Position numbers and translations under genes: made by a program. From Methylobacteriaceae bacterium (GTDB lineage Bacteria; Pseudomonadota; Alphaproteobacteria; Rhizobiales; Beijerinckiaceae), in contig CANEZL010000043.1 in NCBI GenBank assembly GCA_947444195.1, positions 1 to 40,875 on the forward strand: a stretch of DNA of 40,875 nucleotides. Direction: 5' to 3'. The notes beneath the pieces were generated by a model. The model saw nothing but the letters and a program-made list of their open reading frames with translations, made no database searches and was not told the origin of the DNA. Positions 7,116 to 15,117 of this stretch are shown here, piece by piece (the first letter of the stretch is position 1; every line of letters begins with the position of its first letter).

Positions 7116-9383
7116 TCAGCCTTCCGGATCGAGGTGGAAATGCACGTTCTCGATGTTGGCCCGCTCGAAGGCCTGCATCACGTGCTGGTAGGAGCGCTCC
7201 ATCTCGGTGGGGGCGTCGCCGGGGGTGTCCTCGGGCTTGAGCACGAACATCAGCATCGAGCGGCCGGTGACGTCGTAGCTGTCGCCGGCCTTGAAGTGCT
7301 CGATCGTCTGGCTGTCGGGCAGGTTCGTGTCGAGGAGGCGGGTCCATTCCTCGCCGCCCACGGTCTCCGGCAGGGTGAACTGCACGAGGTCGTGGTAGGC
7401 GTTGTAGAGGATGAGCAGGGTGGCATCGCCCCCGCGGCGGTGGACGCCCGTCGCCTGGGCGCGCCCGTCGAGGAGGACGGCCAGCGCGCGGGCCCCGCCC
7501 TCCCCCCAGTTCCCGTCCTGCATCTCCGCCCCGTCCGGCCGCAGCCAGGTCACGTCCTTGACGCCGAGATCCTCGTCGAAGGCGCCGGTGAGGAAGCGTC
7601 CGCGGCTGAGGATCGGCAGGGCGTTGCGCAGGATGACGAGGCGCTGCGTGAACTCGGCGAGATCGCGCTCCTCCGCGCCGATCGCATCCCAGTCGAACCA
7701 CGAGATCTCGTTGTCCTGGCAATAGGCGTTGTTGTTGCCCTTCTGGGTGCGGGCGAACTCGTCGCCGGCGAGCAGCATCGGCGTGCCGCGGGAGAGGAAC
7801 AGGGTCGCCAGCATGTTGCGCATCTGGCGCAGGCGCACCGCGCGGATCTGCGGATCCTCGGTCGGGCCCTCGACCCCGTAATTGTAGGAGAGGTTGTGCG
7901 AGTGGCCGTCGCGGTTGTTCTCGCCGTTCGCCTCGTTGTGCTTGTCGTTGTAGGCGACCGTGTCGTGCAGGGTGAAGCCGTCATGGGCCGTGAGGAAGTT
8001 CACGGAGGCCCAGGGCTTGCGCCCGCGCTTGTTGAACTTGTCGGCGGAGCCCGTGATGCGCGAGGCCAGATCCGGCAGCATGCCGGCATCGCCCTTCCAG
8101 TAGGCCCGCACGTCGTCGCGGAAGCGGTCGTTCCACTCGGCCCAGCCCGGCGGGAAGCCGCCGACCTGATAGCCGCCGGGGCCGCAATCCCAGGGCTCGG
8201 CGATGAGCTTGACCGAGTTGAGCACCGGGTCCTGGCGGCAGGTGTCGAGGAAGCCGCCGCCCTCGTCGAAGCCGTAGGGCTCGCGGCCGAGGATGGTGGC
8301 CAGATCGAAGCGGAAGCCGTCCACCTGCATCTCGGTGGCCCAGTAGCGCAAGCTGTCGGTGACGAGCTGGAGCACGCGCGGATGCGAGAGGTTGAAGGTG
8401 TTCCCCGTGCCCGTGTCGTTGATGTAGTAGCGCGCCTCGCCCGGCAGCAGGCGGTAGTAGGAGGCGTTGTCGATGCCCTTGAAGGAGAGGGTCGGCCCCT
8501 TCTCGTTGCCCTCGGCCGTGTGGTTGTAGACCACGTCGAGGATCACCTCGAGGCCGGCCCCGTGCAGGCGCGAGACCATCTCCTTGAACTCGGAGAAGGC
8601 GAAGTCCGGCACCGCGGCGTAGCGCCGGGCGGGGGTGAAGAACGAGATCGTGTTGTAGCCCCAGTAATTCGCCAGTCCCTTCTCCTGCAGGTAGTCGTCC
8701 TGCACGAAGGAATGCACCGGCAGCAGCTCCACCGAGGTCACGCCGAGGCTCTTGATGTAGTCGAGCACGTCCGGATTGCCGAGGCCCGCATAGGTGCCGC
8801 GCAGCTTCTCCGGAACGCGCGGGTGGAGCTTGGTCAGGCCCTTCACGTGGGCCTCGTAGACGATGGTCTTCTCCCACGGCACGCGCGGCTTCTGGTGCCG
8901 GCCCCAGGTGAAGGCCGGGTCGATCACCCGGGAGCGGCGGGTGTAGGGGGCGCTGTCGCGCTCGTCGAAGGTGAGGTCGTCCCCCGTCTCCATCCGGTAG
9001 CCGAACAGGGCGGGGTTCCAGGTGATCGAGCCGACGAGGCCCTTGGCGTAGGGGTCGATGAGGAGCTTGTTCGGGTTGAAGCGGTGGCCGGCCTTCGGCT
9101 CGTAGGGGCCGTGCACCCGGTAGCCGTAGACGGTGCCGGGGCGGGCGTCGGGCAGGTAGCCGTGCCAGATCTCGTCCGTGTACTCGGGCAGCGCGATCCG
9201 CTCGATCTCCCGCTCGCCCGCGTCGTCGAACAGGCAGAGCTCCACCTTCGTCGCATGGGCCGAGAACAGCGCGAAGTTGACGCCGAGACCGTCCCAGGTG
9301 GCGCCCAGGGGATAGGGCAGGCCTTCCTGGATGCGCGCGCGGGGAACGCGGGCCTGGGACGCGGGGCGTGAATTGTCAGCCAT
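7116..9383 (-). CDS. glgX: glycogen debranching enzyme GlgX
   Basis: This 755-residue GH13-family isoamylase-type enzyme hydrolyses alpha-1,6 branches of limit dextrins during glycogen breakdown in the cytosol. The N-terminal CBM48-like domain (about 22-115) contains GATWDGLGVNFALFS. The catalytic barrel shows DVVYNHT (283-289), the nucleophile Asp360 in VDGFRFDLA, the acid/base Glu396 in LIAEPWD and the stabilising Asp468 in TAHDGFTLHD. Length and motif order match full-length GlgX. The ATG at 9383 gives the family-like MADNSRP start. Upstream, the ribosome-binding site lies in a short hairpin (9389-9404). The other glg genes are not in this window; the neighbour upstream is the LOG-family gene. 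Confidence 0.96.
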   Translation of the reverse strand: MADNSRPASQARVPRARIQEGLPYPLGATWDGLGVNFALFSAHATKVELCLFDDAGEREIERIALPEYTDEIWHGYLPDARPGTVYGYRVHGPYEPKAGHRFNPNKLLIDPYAKGLVGSITWNPALFGYRMETGDDLTFDERDSAPYTRRSRVIDPAFTWGRHQKPRVPWEKTIVYEAHVKGLTKLHPRVPEKLRGTYAGLGNPDVLDYIKSLGVTSVELLPVHSFVQDDYLQEKGLANYWGYNTISFFTPARRYAAVPDFAFSEFKEMVSRLHGAGLEVILDVVYNHTAEGNEKGPTLSFKGIDNASYYRLLPGEARYYINDTGTGNTFNLSHPRVLQLVTDSLRYWATEMQVDGFRFDLATILGREPYGFDEGGGFLDTCRQDPVLNSVKLIAEPWDCGPGGYQVGGFPPGWAEWNDRFRDDVRAYWKGDAGMLPDLASRITGSADKFNKRGRKPWASVNFLTAHDGFTLHDTVAYNDKHNEANGENNRDGHSHNLSYNYGVEGPTEDPQIRAVRLRQMRNMLATLFLSRGTPMLLAGDEFARTQKGNNNAYCQDNEISWFDWDAIGAEERDLAEFTQRLVILRNALPILSRGRFLTGAFDEDLGVKDVTWLRPDGAEMQDGNWGEGGARALAVLLDGRAQATGVHRRGGDATLLILYNAYHDLVQFTLPETVGGEEWTRLLDTNLPDSQTIEHFKAGDSYDVTGRSMLMFVLKPEDTPGDAPTEMERSYQHVMQAFERANIENVHFHLDPEG

Positions 9384-9388
9384 GCTTA

Positions 9389-9404
9389 CTCCGGTGGACC
9401 GGAG
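9389..9404 (-). promoter_or_regulatory. hairpin enclosing the glgX ribosome-binding site
   Basis: On the minus strand CTCCGG-TCCA-CCGGAG forms a 6-bp stem with a 4-base loop, followed by TAAGC and the glgX ATG. The only Shine-Dalgarno-like bases (CGGAG) form the 3' arm and would be hidden when the stem is folded. This could be a translational or temperature-dependent control; that is inference. Confidence 0.4.
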
Positions 9405-9537
9405 CCGTCCCTCGACACGCGGGCGGCCACGCGGCCGCCGCGGGGCGTCCGATCCGAGTCCTGCAACGTGCCGCGCACGGCGAAGGTCCCGGATCGAACG
9501 CAATTTTTGCGGCGCACCAGACGCGGCTGCGCTCCCC

Positions 9538-10140
9538 TCAGAGACGCTCCTCGACGAAGCGCTCCGCGGCCGGATCGGAGCCCCGCCGGGCGGCGACGTC
9601 CCGCAGCATCGGCACCACCGCCTCGGGCTCGGCGGTGACGAGGTAGCTGAGATCGAGCCCCGGCCGGATGAAGCCGTGGTCCCGCATATGGGCGAACAGG
9701 GTGAGCAGGGGCTCCCAGAACCCGGCGACCGAGACCAGCAGGATCGGCTTGCGGTGGCGCCCGAGCTGGGCCCAGGTCAGCTGCTCGACGAGTTCCTCCA
9801 GGGTGCCGATGCCCCCCGGCAGCGCCACGAAGGCGTCGGAGCGCTCGAACATCAGGCGCTTGCGGGTGTGCATGTCGCCCACCACGATCGTCTCCTGGAT
9901 GCCCTCGATCATGTGCTCGCGGGCCTGGAGGAAGTCCGGGATGATGCCGGTGACGTGGCCGCCGCCGGCCATCACGGCCCGGGCGACGGTGCCCATCAGC
10001 CCGACATCGCCGCCGCCGTAGACGAGGCCGATCCCGGCCGCGGCGAGCGCGGCGCCCAGGATCTCGGCGGATTGCCGGAAGGCCGGATCCTGCCCGAACC
10101 CGGATCCGCAATAGACACAGACCGTCTTCACCGGAGCCAT
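9538..10140 (-). CDS. LOG-family protein (TIGR00730), cytokinin riboside 5'-monophosphate phosphoribohydrolase-like
   Basis: This 200-residue protein has a Rossmann-like fold, beginning VCVYCGSGFGQDP and continuing with GLVYGGGDVGLMG. It has the family motif PGGIGTLEE at 108-116 and the Arg-containing TRKRLMFE segment upstream. Members release cytokinin bases or other nucleobases from nucleoside 5'-monophosphates. In bacteria the physiological role varies, and plant-associated species can make cytokinins this way. The ATG at 10140 was chosen because the conserved domain begins at residue 5. It is upstream of and co-directional with glgX, about 150 bases away, so independent transcription is likely. 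Confidence 0.92.
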   Translation of the reverse strand: MAPVKTVCVYCGSGFGQDPAFRQSAEILGAALAAAGIGLVYGGGDVGLMGTVARAVMAGGGHVTGIIPDFLQAREHMIEGIQETIVVGDMHTRKRLMFERSDAFVALPGGIGTLEELVEQLTWAQLGRHRKPILLVSVAGFWEPLLTLFAHMRDHGFIRPGLDLSYLVTAEPEAVVPMLRDVAARRGSDPAAERFVEERL

Positions 10141-10273
10141 CCGGCCTCCTCCATCGTCCTGTCGCCGCCGGCCGCGGGATCGGCCCCGGCCGCGCGCGGG
10201 CCGGGCCAAAGTGCTGAATTCGCGCGGGAATCCCCGGGCGTCGCGGCGGGGCGGCTTGGTGTCCCCGCCATGT

Positions 10274-10302
10274 ACGGTATTATGGACCGTCCAGTCGACG
10301 GT
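10274..10302. promoter_or_regulatory. three alternating ACGGT/ACCGT half-sites upstream of the LysM gene
   Basis: ACGGT (10274-10278), ACCGT (10286-10290) and ACGGT (10298-10302) are spaced at exactly 12-base intervals in alternating orientation. They form two overlapping inverted repeats with 7-base centres. The array ends 45 bases before the LysM-protein start and could be an operator. The regulator is unknown. Confidence 0.35.
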
Positions 10303-10346
10303 TTTCGGACCGCCGGGGACCGCGTGTCGGGTATGTGGGGTTCGTG

Positions 10347-11885
10347 ATGTCGACCGTGTTGGGGCGCAGCCTCGCGCTCGCCTTCGGCGGGCTCGTCGTC
10401 GGGCTGGGGCTCGTCCTCGCCCTGTTCGGCGTGGATCTTCGGGGGCGCTGGACCGCCTCCCCGCCGGACGCGAAACCCGCGCCGGAGCGGGAGGACGCGC
10501 GCCCGCTTCCCGTCCTGCCCGCCCCGCAACCCGCCCGCCCCGGGAACCAGGGTGCGGCGCCCCCCGCCCCGCCCGCGCGGGCCGCCGCGCCGGGCTCCCC
10601 GGCGCAGGGCCCCTCGACACAGGGATCCTTGGCACAGCGCTCCGTGGCGCCGAGCTTCGACGTGGTCCGCGTGGAGCCCAACGGCGAAGCCGTGGTGGCC
10701 GGCCGCGGCAACCCGGACGCGACGGTGGAACTCCTGGTGGACGGCAAGGCGGTGGCGCGGACCCGGACGGACCGGGACGGCCAGTTCGCCCTCGTGCCTC
10801 CGCCCCTGGCGCCCGGCAGCAGCGAGATCGTGCTGCGCTCCACCGACGCGCAGGGGCGGGAGGTCCGCTCGAAGCAGAGCGTGGCGGTGGCCGTGTCGGG
10901 CGCACCCGCGGCCAAGCCCCTCGTGGCGCTGACCGCGCCCGACAAGCCCACCGTGGTGCTCTCGCGGCCCGATCCCGTGCCGAACGCCGCCAGGACGGCG
11001 CCCGCGGACAAGGCCGCGCCGCTCCGGATCGTCGCCGTCGATGCCCAGGAGGGCGGACGCCTCTTCGTGAGCAGCGAGGCGCAGCCGGGGGCGTTCCTGC
11101 GCCTCTACCTCAACGACACCCTCGTGGTGCCCACGGAGGCCAGCGCGGACGGCAAGGCCACCTTCACCATCGGCCGGGGCGTCCGGCCCGGCGCCTACCG
11201 GGTGCGGATCGACCAGGTCGACCGGGAGACCGGCAAGGTCCGCAGCCGGGCGGAGGTGCCCTTCACCGTGCCCGAACTCCAGCCCCGCATCGCTGCCCGC
11301 GCCCCCGATCCGACCCTGCCCCGCGCGACGCCGGACGCGGCCCGCGGGGAGGCGCGTCCGGTCGCGGCCGACGGGCCCAGAGAAGGGTCCAGGGAAGCCT
11401 TCAAGGACGGATTCAGGCCGGCCGCACCCGCACCGCGGCCCGAGACCCCACCGGCCATCCGGACACCCCTGCCGGCCGGCGCCCAGGATCAGCAGGCCCC
11501 ACCGGGACCGGCGCGGATCGCGGGCACGCGCCCGGTGCCCGAACGTCAGGCCGAGGTCGCGCCCCCCGCAGCCACGGCTCCGGCGCAGAGCGCGAGGCCG
11601 GCCCCCGCGGCGCCCGAGAGACCGCAGGTCGCACAAGCAGCCAAGCCCGATGCGGCGCAGCCGGGCGACGCCTTCGTGGCCGAGATCAGCACCGCCCGCA
11701 TCACCCGCGGCGACAGCCTCTGGCAGATCAGCCGCCGCACCTACGGCAAGGGCGATCGCTACACCGTGATCTACGATGCCAACCAGGAGCAGATCCGCAA
11801 TCCGGACCTGATCTATCCGGGCCAGATCTTCGTGCTGCCCGAGGACAAGGGCGGCCCGGGCCAGGGCGGGCGCAAGCGCGGCTGA
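10347..11885 (+). CDS. membrane-anchored Pro/Ala-rich protein with C-terminal LysM domain
   Basis: This 512-residue protein starts with an N-terminal membrane anchor (about 5-27, LALAFGGLVVGLGLVLALF). A Pro/Ala-rich linker follows, then two beta-rich Ig-like or carboxypeptidase-regulatory-like units (about 110-185, NPDATVELLVDGKAVA; about 230-310, GAFLRLYLNDTLVVP). A long disordered Pro/Ala region leads to a C-terminal LysM domain (about 450-505: RGDSLWQISRRTYGKGDRYTV, then IYPGQIFVLP). LysM binds peptidoglycan, so the protein likely spans from the inner membrane to the cell wall. Similar architectures occur in Methylobacterium and Bradyrhizobium relatives, without a defined function that I know of. 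The ATG at 10347 is chosen over a GTG four codons upstream. Confidence 0.82.
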   Translation: MSTVLGRSLALAFGGLVVGLGLVLALFGVDLRGRWTASPPDAKPAPEREDARPLPVLPAPQPARPGNQGAAPPAPPARAAAPGSPAQGPSTQGSLAQRSVAPSFDVVRVEPNGEAVVAGRGNPDATVELLVDGKAVARTRTDRDGQFALVPPPLAPGSSEIVLRSTDAQGREVRSKQSVAVAVSGAPAAKPLVALTAPDKPTVVLSRPDPVPNAARTAPADKAAPLRIVAVDAQEGGRLFVSSEAQPGAFLRLYLNDTLVVPTEASADGKATFTIGRGVRPGAYRVRIDQVDRETGKVRSRAEVPFTVPELQPRIAARAPDPTLPRATPDAARGEARPVAADGPREGSREAFKDGFRPAAPAPRPETPPAIRTPLPAGAQDQQAPPGPARIAGTRPVPERQAEVAPPAATAPAQSARPAPAAPERPQVAQAAKPDAAQPGDAFVAEISTARITRGDSLWQISRRTYGKGDRYTVIYDANQEQIRNPDLIYPGQIFVLPEDKGGPGQGGRKRG

Positions 11886-11927
11886 TCCGCCCGCCGCCCC
11901 GTCCCATGTGAGCCGCGCAACCCCTCG

Positions 11928-11944
11928 CCCGCCCGGCGGGCGGG
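11928..11944 (+). terminator. GC-rich hairpin after the LysM gene
   Basis: CCCGCCC (11928-11934) and GGGCGGG (11938-11944) form a tight stem with a 3-base loop, 43 bases past the LysM gene stop. No U-tract is present. It is a likely transcript 3' end. Confidence 0.4.
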
Positions 11945-12069
11945 TGCGGAAGGGCCGCCCGCGACCTATATCGCTCCCGCTCCGGCCACGCCGGAACCCG
12001 TCCCGCGCGGAGGCGGCCCGGACCCGCGCGGGGTGCGGCCCGGCCTCCGACTCCGCTTGATCGAGCCCC

Positions 12070-13977
12070 ATGACCACCGAACCCGCGCCTCCGGCCCCGC
12101 CGGAGCGCCCCGGCCTCGTCGCCACCTATCGCCGGCTCTGGCCCTATCTCTGGCCCCACGGGCGGCCGGACCTGCAGCGGCGCGTCTACATCGCCTTCGG
12201 CCTGCTGCTCGTGGCCAAGCTCGCCACGATGGTGATGCCCTTCACCTTCAAATGGACCACCGACGCCCTGGTGGCGGCGGTGGGCGGCAAGACGGAGGGC
12301 GTGCCCGCCGGCCTCATCGCCGCGCCGATGCTGCTCATCGGCCTCTATGGGCTGTCGCGCATCGTGATGGTGGGGCTGACGCAGGTGCGCGACGGCCTGT
12401 TCGCCAAGGTGGCGATGCACGCGGTGCGCCGCCTCGCGCTCCAGACCTTCGAGCACATGCACCGCCTGTCGCTCCGCTTCCATCTGGAGCGCAAGACCGG
12501 CGGCCTCACCCGCGTGCTGGAGCGGGGCCGCGGCGGCATCGAGGAACTCTCGCGCCTGATGGTGCTGACCCTGGTGCCGACCATCGTCGAGTTCGCGCTG
12601 GTGCTGGGCGTCCTCGCCTACGAGTTCGACTGGCTCTACTCGGCCGTCGTGTTCGCGATGGTCGCCGCCTATCTCGGCTTCACCTACAAGGCCACCGAGT
12701 GGCGGATCGCGATCCGGCGCCGGATGAACAATTCCGACACCGACGCCAACACCAAGGCCGTCGATTCGCTGCTGAACTACGAGACGGTGAAGTATTTCGG
12801 CGCGGAAACCCGCGAGACCGCCCGCTACGACGAGTCGATGCGCAAGTACGAGACCGCCTCGACGCAGACCTACGTCTCCCTCGCGGTGCTGAACGCGGGC
12901 CAGGCGGTGATCTTCACCCTCGGCATGACGGCGGTGATGTGGCTCGCCGCCCGCGACATCCTGGCTGGGCGCACCACGATCGGCGGCTTCGTGCTCGCCA
13001 ACACCATGCTGGTGCAACTCTCGATGCCCCTCAACTTCATGGGCATGATCTACCGCGAGATCAAACAGGCGCTCATCGACATCGACGACATGTTCCGCAT
13101 CCTCCACCGCAACCCGGAGATCGCGGACCGGCCGGACGCCGAGCCCCTGGCGGCGGGGCCGGCGGTGGTGCGCTTCGAGGACGTACGCTTCGCCTACAAT
13201 CCGGACCGGCCGATCCTGCGCGGCATCTCCTTCACGGTGCCGTCGGGCAAGACGGTGGCCATCGTCGGCCCCTCGGGGGCGGGGAAGTCGACCCTGTCGC
13301 GGCTGCTGTTCCGCTTCTACGAGCCGCAGGGGGGCCGCATCCTGATCGACGGGCAGGACATCGCCGCGGTGACCCAGGATTCCCTTCGCGCGGCCATCGG
13401 CATGGTCCCGCAGGACACGGTGCTGTTCAACGACACGATCGGCTACAACATCCGCTACGGGCGCTGGGAGGCCTCCGAGGCGGAGGTGCGCGAGGCCGCC
13501 CGCCTCGCCCAGATCGACCGCTTCATCGACGCGCTCCCCGAGGGCTACGAGACGCCGGTGGGCGAGCGCGGCCTGAAGCTGTCGGGGGGCGAGAAGCAGC
13601 GGGTGGCCATCGCCCGCACCATCCTCAAGGCGCCTCCGATCCTCGTCCTCGACGAGGCGACCTCGGCGCTGGATTCCTTCACCGAGCGCGAGATCCAGGC
13701 CGCCCTCGACCGGGTCTCACGGGGGCGCACCACCCTGGTCATCGCCCACCGGCTCTCGACGGTGGTGGAGGCCGACGAGATCCTCGTGCTCGACCGCGGG
13801 CTGATCGTGGAGCGCGGCGCCCATGCGGACCTGCTCGCGCAGGATGGCGTCTACGCGGCGATGTGGAACCGCCAGCGCGAGGCGGACGCCGCGCGCGCCG
13901 CCCTGAAGCGGGCGGAGGACGAGGTAGATCTCGCGAGCGGGCACACGCGGGCGGCGGAGCCGATGCCGGCCGCCTGA
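12070..13977 (+). CDS. Atm1/HMT1-like ABC exporter (permease and ATPase fused)
   Basis: This 635-residue half-transporter homodimerises in the inner membrane. The transmembrane domain (about 40-330) has six helices and the Atm1-typical segment NNSDTDANTKAVDSLLNYE followed by TVKYFGAE. The nucleotide-binding domain has Walker A GPSGAGKST (400-408), signature LSGGEKQ (504-510), Walker B ILVLDE (524-529) and the switch His in VIAHRLS. Atm1-like proteins of alphaproteobacteria export glutathione or glutathione-metal/sulfur conjugates, contributing to metal tolerance and Fe-S metabolism. The substrate here is assigned by family only. The ATG at 12070 gives the full N-terminus. The gene stands between apparent terminator-like repeats and looks monocistronic. 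Confidence 0.9.
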   Translation: MTTEPAPPAPPERPGLVATYRRLWPYLWPHGRPDLQRRVYIAFGLLLVAKLATMVMPFTFKWTTDALVAAVGGKTEGVPAGLIAAPMLLIGLYGLSRIVMVGLTQVRDGLFAKVAMHAVRRLALQTFEHMHRLSLRFHLERKTGGLTRVLERGRGGIEELSRLMVLTLVPTIVEFALVLGVLAYEFDWLYSAVVFAMVAAYLGFTYKATEWRIAIRRRMNNSDTDANTKAVDSLLNYETVKYFGAETRETARYDESMRKYETASTQTYVSLAVLNAGQAVIFTLGMTAVMWLAARDILAGRTTIGGFVLANTMLVQLSMPLNFMGMIYREIKQALIDIDDMFRILHRNPEIADRPDAEPLAAGPAVVRFEDVRFAYNPDRPILRGISFTVPSGKTVAIVGPSGAGKSTLSRLLFRFYEPQGGRILIDGQDIAAVTQDSLRAAIGMVPQDTVLFNDTIGYNIRYGRWEASEAEVREAARLAQIDRFIDALPEGYETPVGERGLKLSGGEKQRVAIARTILKAPPILVLDEATSALDSFTEREIQAALDRVSRGRTTLVIAHRLSTVVEADEILVLDRGLIVERGAHADLLAQDGVYAAMWNRQREADAARAALKRAEDEVDLASGHTRAAEPMPAA

Positions 13978-13990
13978 ATGCCTGTCCAAT

Positions 13991-14016
13991 ATTTGAGCAA
14001 AGCATGCCACTCAAAT
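13991..14016. repeat. AT-rich inverted repeat after the ABC exporter gene
   Basis: ATTTGAG (13991-13997) and CTCAAAT (14010-14016) flank a centre containing GCATGC. It starts 13 bases past the ABC exporter stop codon. It could act as a terminator or as an operator for the following gene; the AT-richness is unusual for this window. Confidence 0.35.
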
Positions 14017-14029
14017 AGAAGGCTTGGGC

Positions 14030-14055
14030 GGAACTGGCCCTGTGAAGGCGGAGTT
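14030..14055 (+). promoter_or_regulatory. possible EcfG-type (general stress) promoter
   Basis: GGAAC (14030-14034) is followed after 17 bases by AGTT (14052-14055). Alphaproteobacterial EcfG promoters have GGAAC, 16-17 bases, then CGTT, so three of four -10 bases match. The position is about 58 bases upstream of the transglutaminase-like start, which is reasonable. It is weak evidence on its own. Confidence 0.3.
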
Positions 14056-14113
14056 TGATCTGCCAAGCCGCGCTCTAGCGCCGCTTCAGCACAGGCTCAC
14101 CGTAGATCGTCCC

Positions 14114-14956
14114 ATGCAGATCCGCACCGGCTTCGCCATCGCCTTCGACACGCCCGGCCCCACGCCGATGAACCTTCTCCTGAACGTGCATCCCGACCGG
14201 CAGGGCGACCTCCTGACACCCGAAACCGTCAGCTTCGACCCGCCGGTTCCGGCGACGCAGCACCGCGATGGGTTCGGCAATGTCTGCACCCGCATCGTCG
14301 CGCCGGGCGGGCGCATCACCATGACGGCCGATTTCATGGTCCGCGACACGGGCGAGCCGGACGCCTGCGTGCCGGAGGCGCGCCAGATCCCGGTGCAGGA
14401 CCTGCCCAACGACGTGCTCGTCTACCTGCTGGGTTCGCGCTACTGCGACACCGACAAGCTCTCGCAGACCGCGTGGTCCCTGTTCGGCACCGCCCCCGAG
14501 GGCTGGGCCCGCGTCCAGGCCATCGTCGACTACACCCACCAGCGGCTGCGCTTCGACTACCAGCGGGCGGACGCCACCCGCACCGCCAGCGAGGGCCACG
14601 CCCAGCAGGTGGGGGTGTGCCGGGACTTCGCGCATCTGGCGATCACCCTGTGCCGCTGCATGAACATCCCCGCCCGCTACGCCACGGGCTATCTCGGCGA
14701 CATCGGCGTGCCGCGCGATCCCGCGCCCATGGACTTCTCGGCCTGGTTCGAGGTGTATCTCGACGGGCCTGAGGGGCCGCGCTGGTACACGTTCGACGCC
14801 CGCCACAACCGGCCGCGCATCGGCCGCATCGTCATGGCCCGCGGGCGCGACGCCACCGACTGCGCCCTGACCACGAGCTTCGGCACCGCCTGGCTCGTGC
14901 AGTTCCAGGTCCATACGGATGCGGCCGAACCCGCGCCTTTTAGGCAGGCGGCCTGA
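14114..14956 (+). CDS. transglutaminase-like domain protein (catalytic His replaced by Ser)
   Basis: This 280-residue cytosolic protein has the bacterial transglutaminase-like arrangement. An N-terminal beta-sandwich-like part (about 1-95) precedes the cysteine-protease-like fold with Cys169 in QQVGVCRDFAHLAITLCR, the strand MDFSAWFEVYL (206-216) and Asp228 in WYTFDARHN. In active family members the middle strand reads HAW, with His as general base; here Ser209 occupies that place. The two other triad positions are intact, so activity could be altered or absent, or another His could serve. The ATG at 14114 starts the family-like MQIRTGF. No partner gene is adjacent: the ABC exporter lies upstream and psd downstream. 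Confidence 0.85.
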   Translation: MQIRTGFAIAFDTPGPTPMNLLLNVHPDRQGDLLTPETVSFDPPVPATQHRDGFGNVCTRIVAPGGRITMTADFMVRDTGEPDACVPEARQIPVQDLPNDVLVYLLGSRYCDTDKLSQTAWSLFGTAPEGWARVQAIVDYTHQRLRFDYQRADATRTASEGHAQQVGVCRDFAHLAITLCRCMNIPARYATGYLGDIGVPRDPAPMDFSAWFEVYLDGPEGPRWYTFDARHNRPRIGRIVMARGRDATDCALTTSFGTAWLVQFQVHTDAAEPAPFRQAA

Positions 14957-15005
14957 GGCCGCGTCGAGCGTTCTCCGATCGGTTCTCCCCTGAGGAAGTG
15001 GTCAC

Positions 15006-15050
15006 GCGGGCCGCGGACATCGGCGACGTTGCCGGTTGACGCCGGCCCGC
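15006..15050. repeat. nested inverted repeat upstream of psd
   Basis: GCGGGCCG (15006-15013) pairs with CGGCCCGC (15043-15050), enclosing a smaller CGGC/GCCG stem (15021-15034). It lies 50 bases after the transglutaminase-like gene and about 70 before psd. It may terminate the former or structure the leader of the latter. Confidence 0.3.
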
Positions 15051-15117
15051 GGGACTGCCATCCGCGCGGCCTGACCCCGAGCGGGTCGGCGCCGCCAGGG
15101 AAGGACCGCAGAGCCCC

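Noticed and set aside
4553..7240. Very long open frame opposite the permease and receiver genes
   Set aside because: The translation is low-complexity His/Glu/Gly/Arg with no recognisable family, and the opposite strand encodes two proteins with clear motifs.
7101..9371. Long open frame opposite glgX
   Set aside because: glgX has all GH13 catalytic residues; the antisense frame is a compositional shadow.
14060..14080. Sequence CGCTCTAG resembling the IS630-like terminus at the left edge
   Set aside because: Only eight bases match and there is no element on either side; likely chance.
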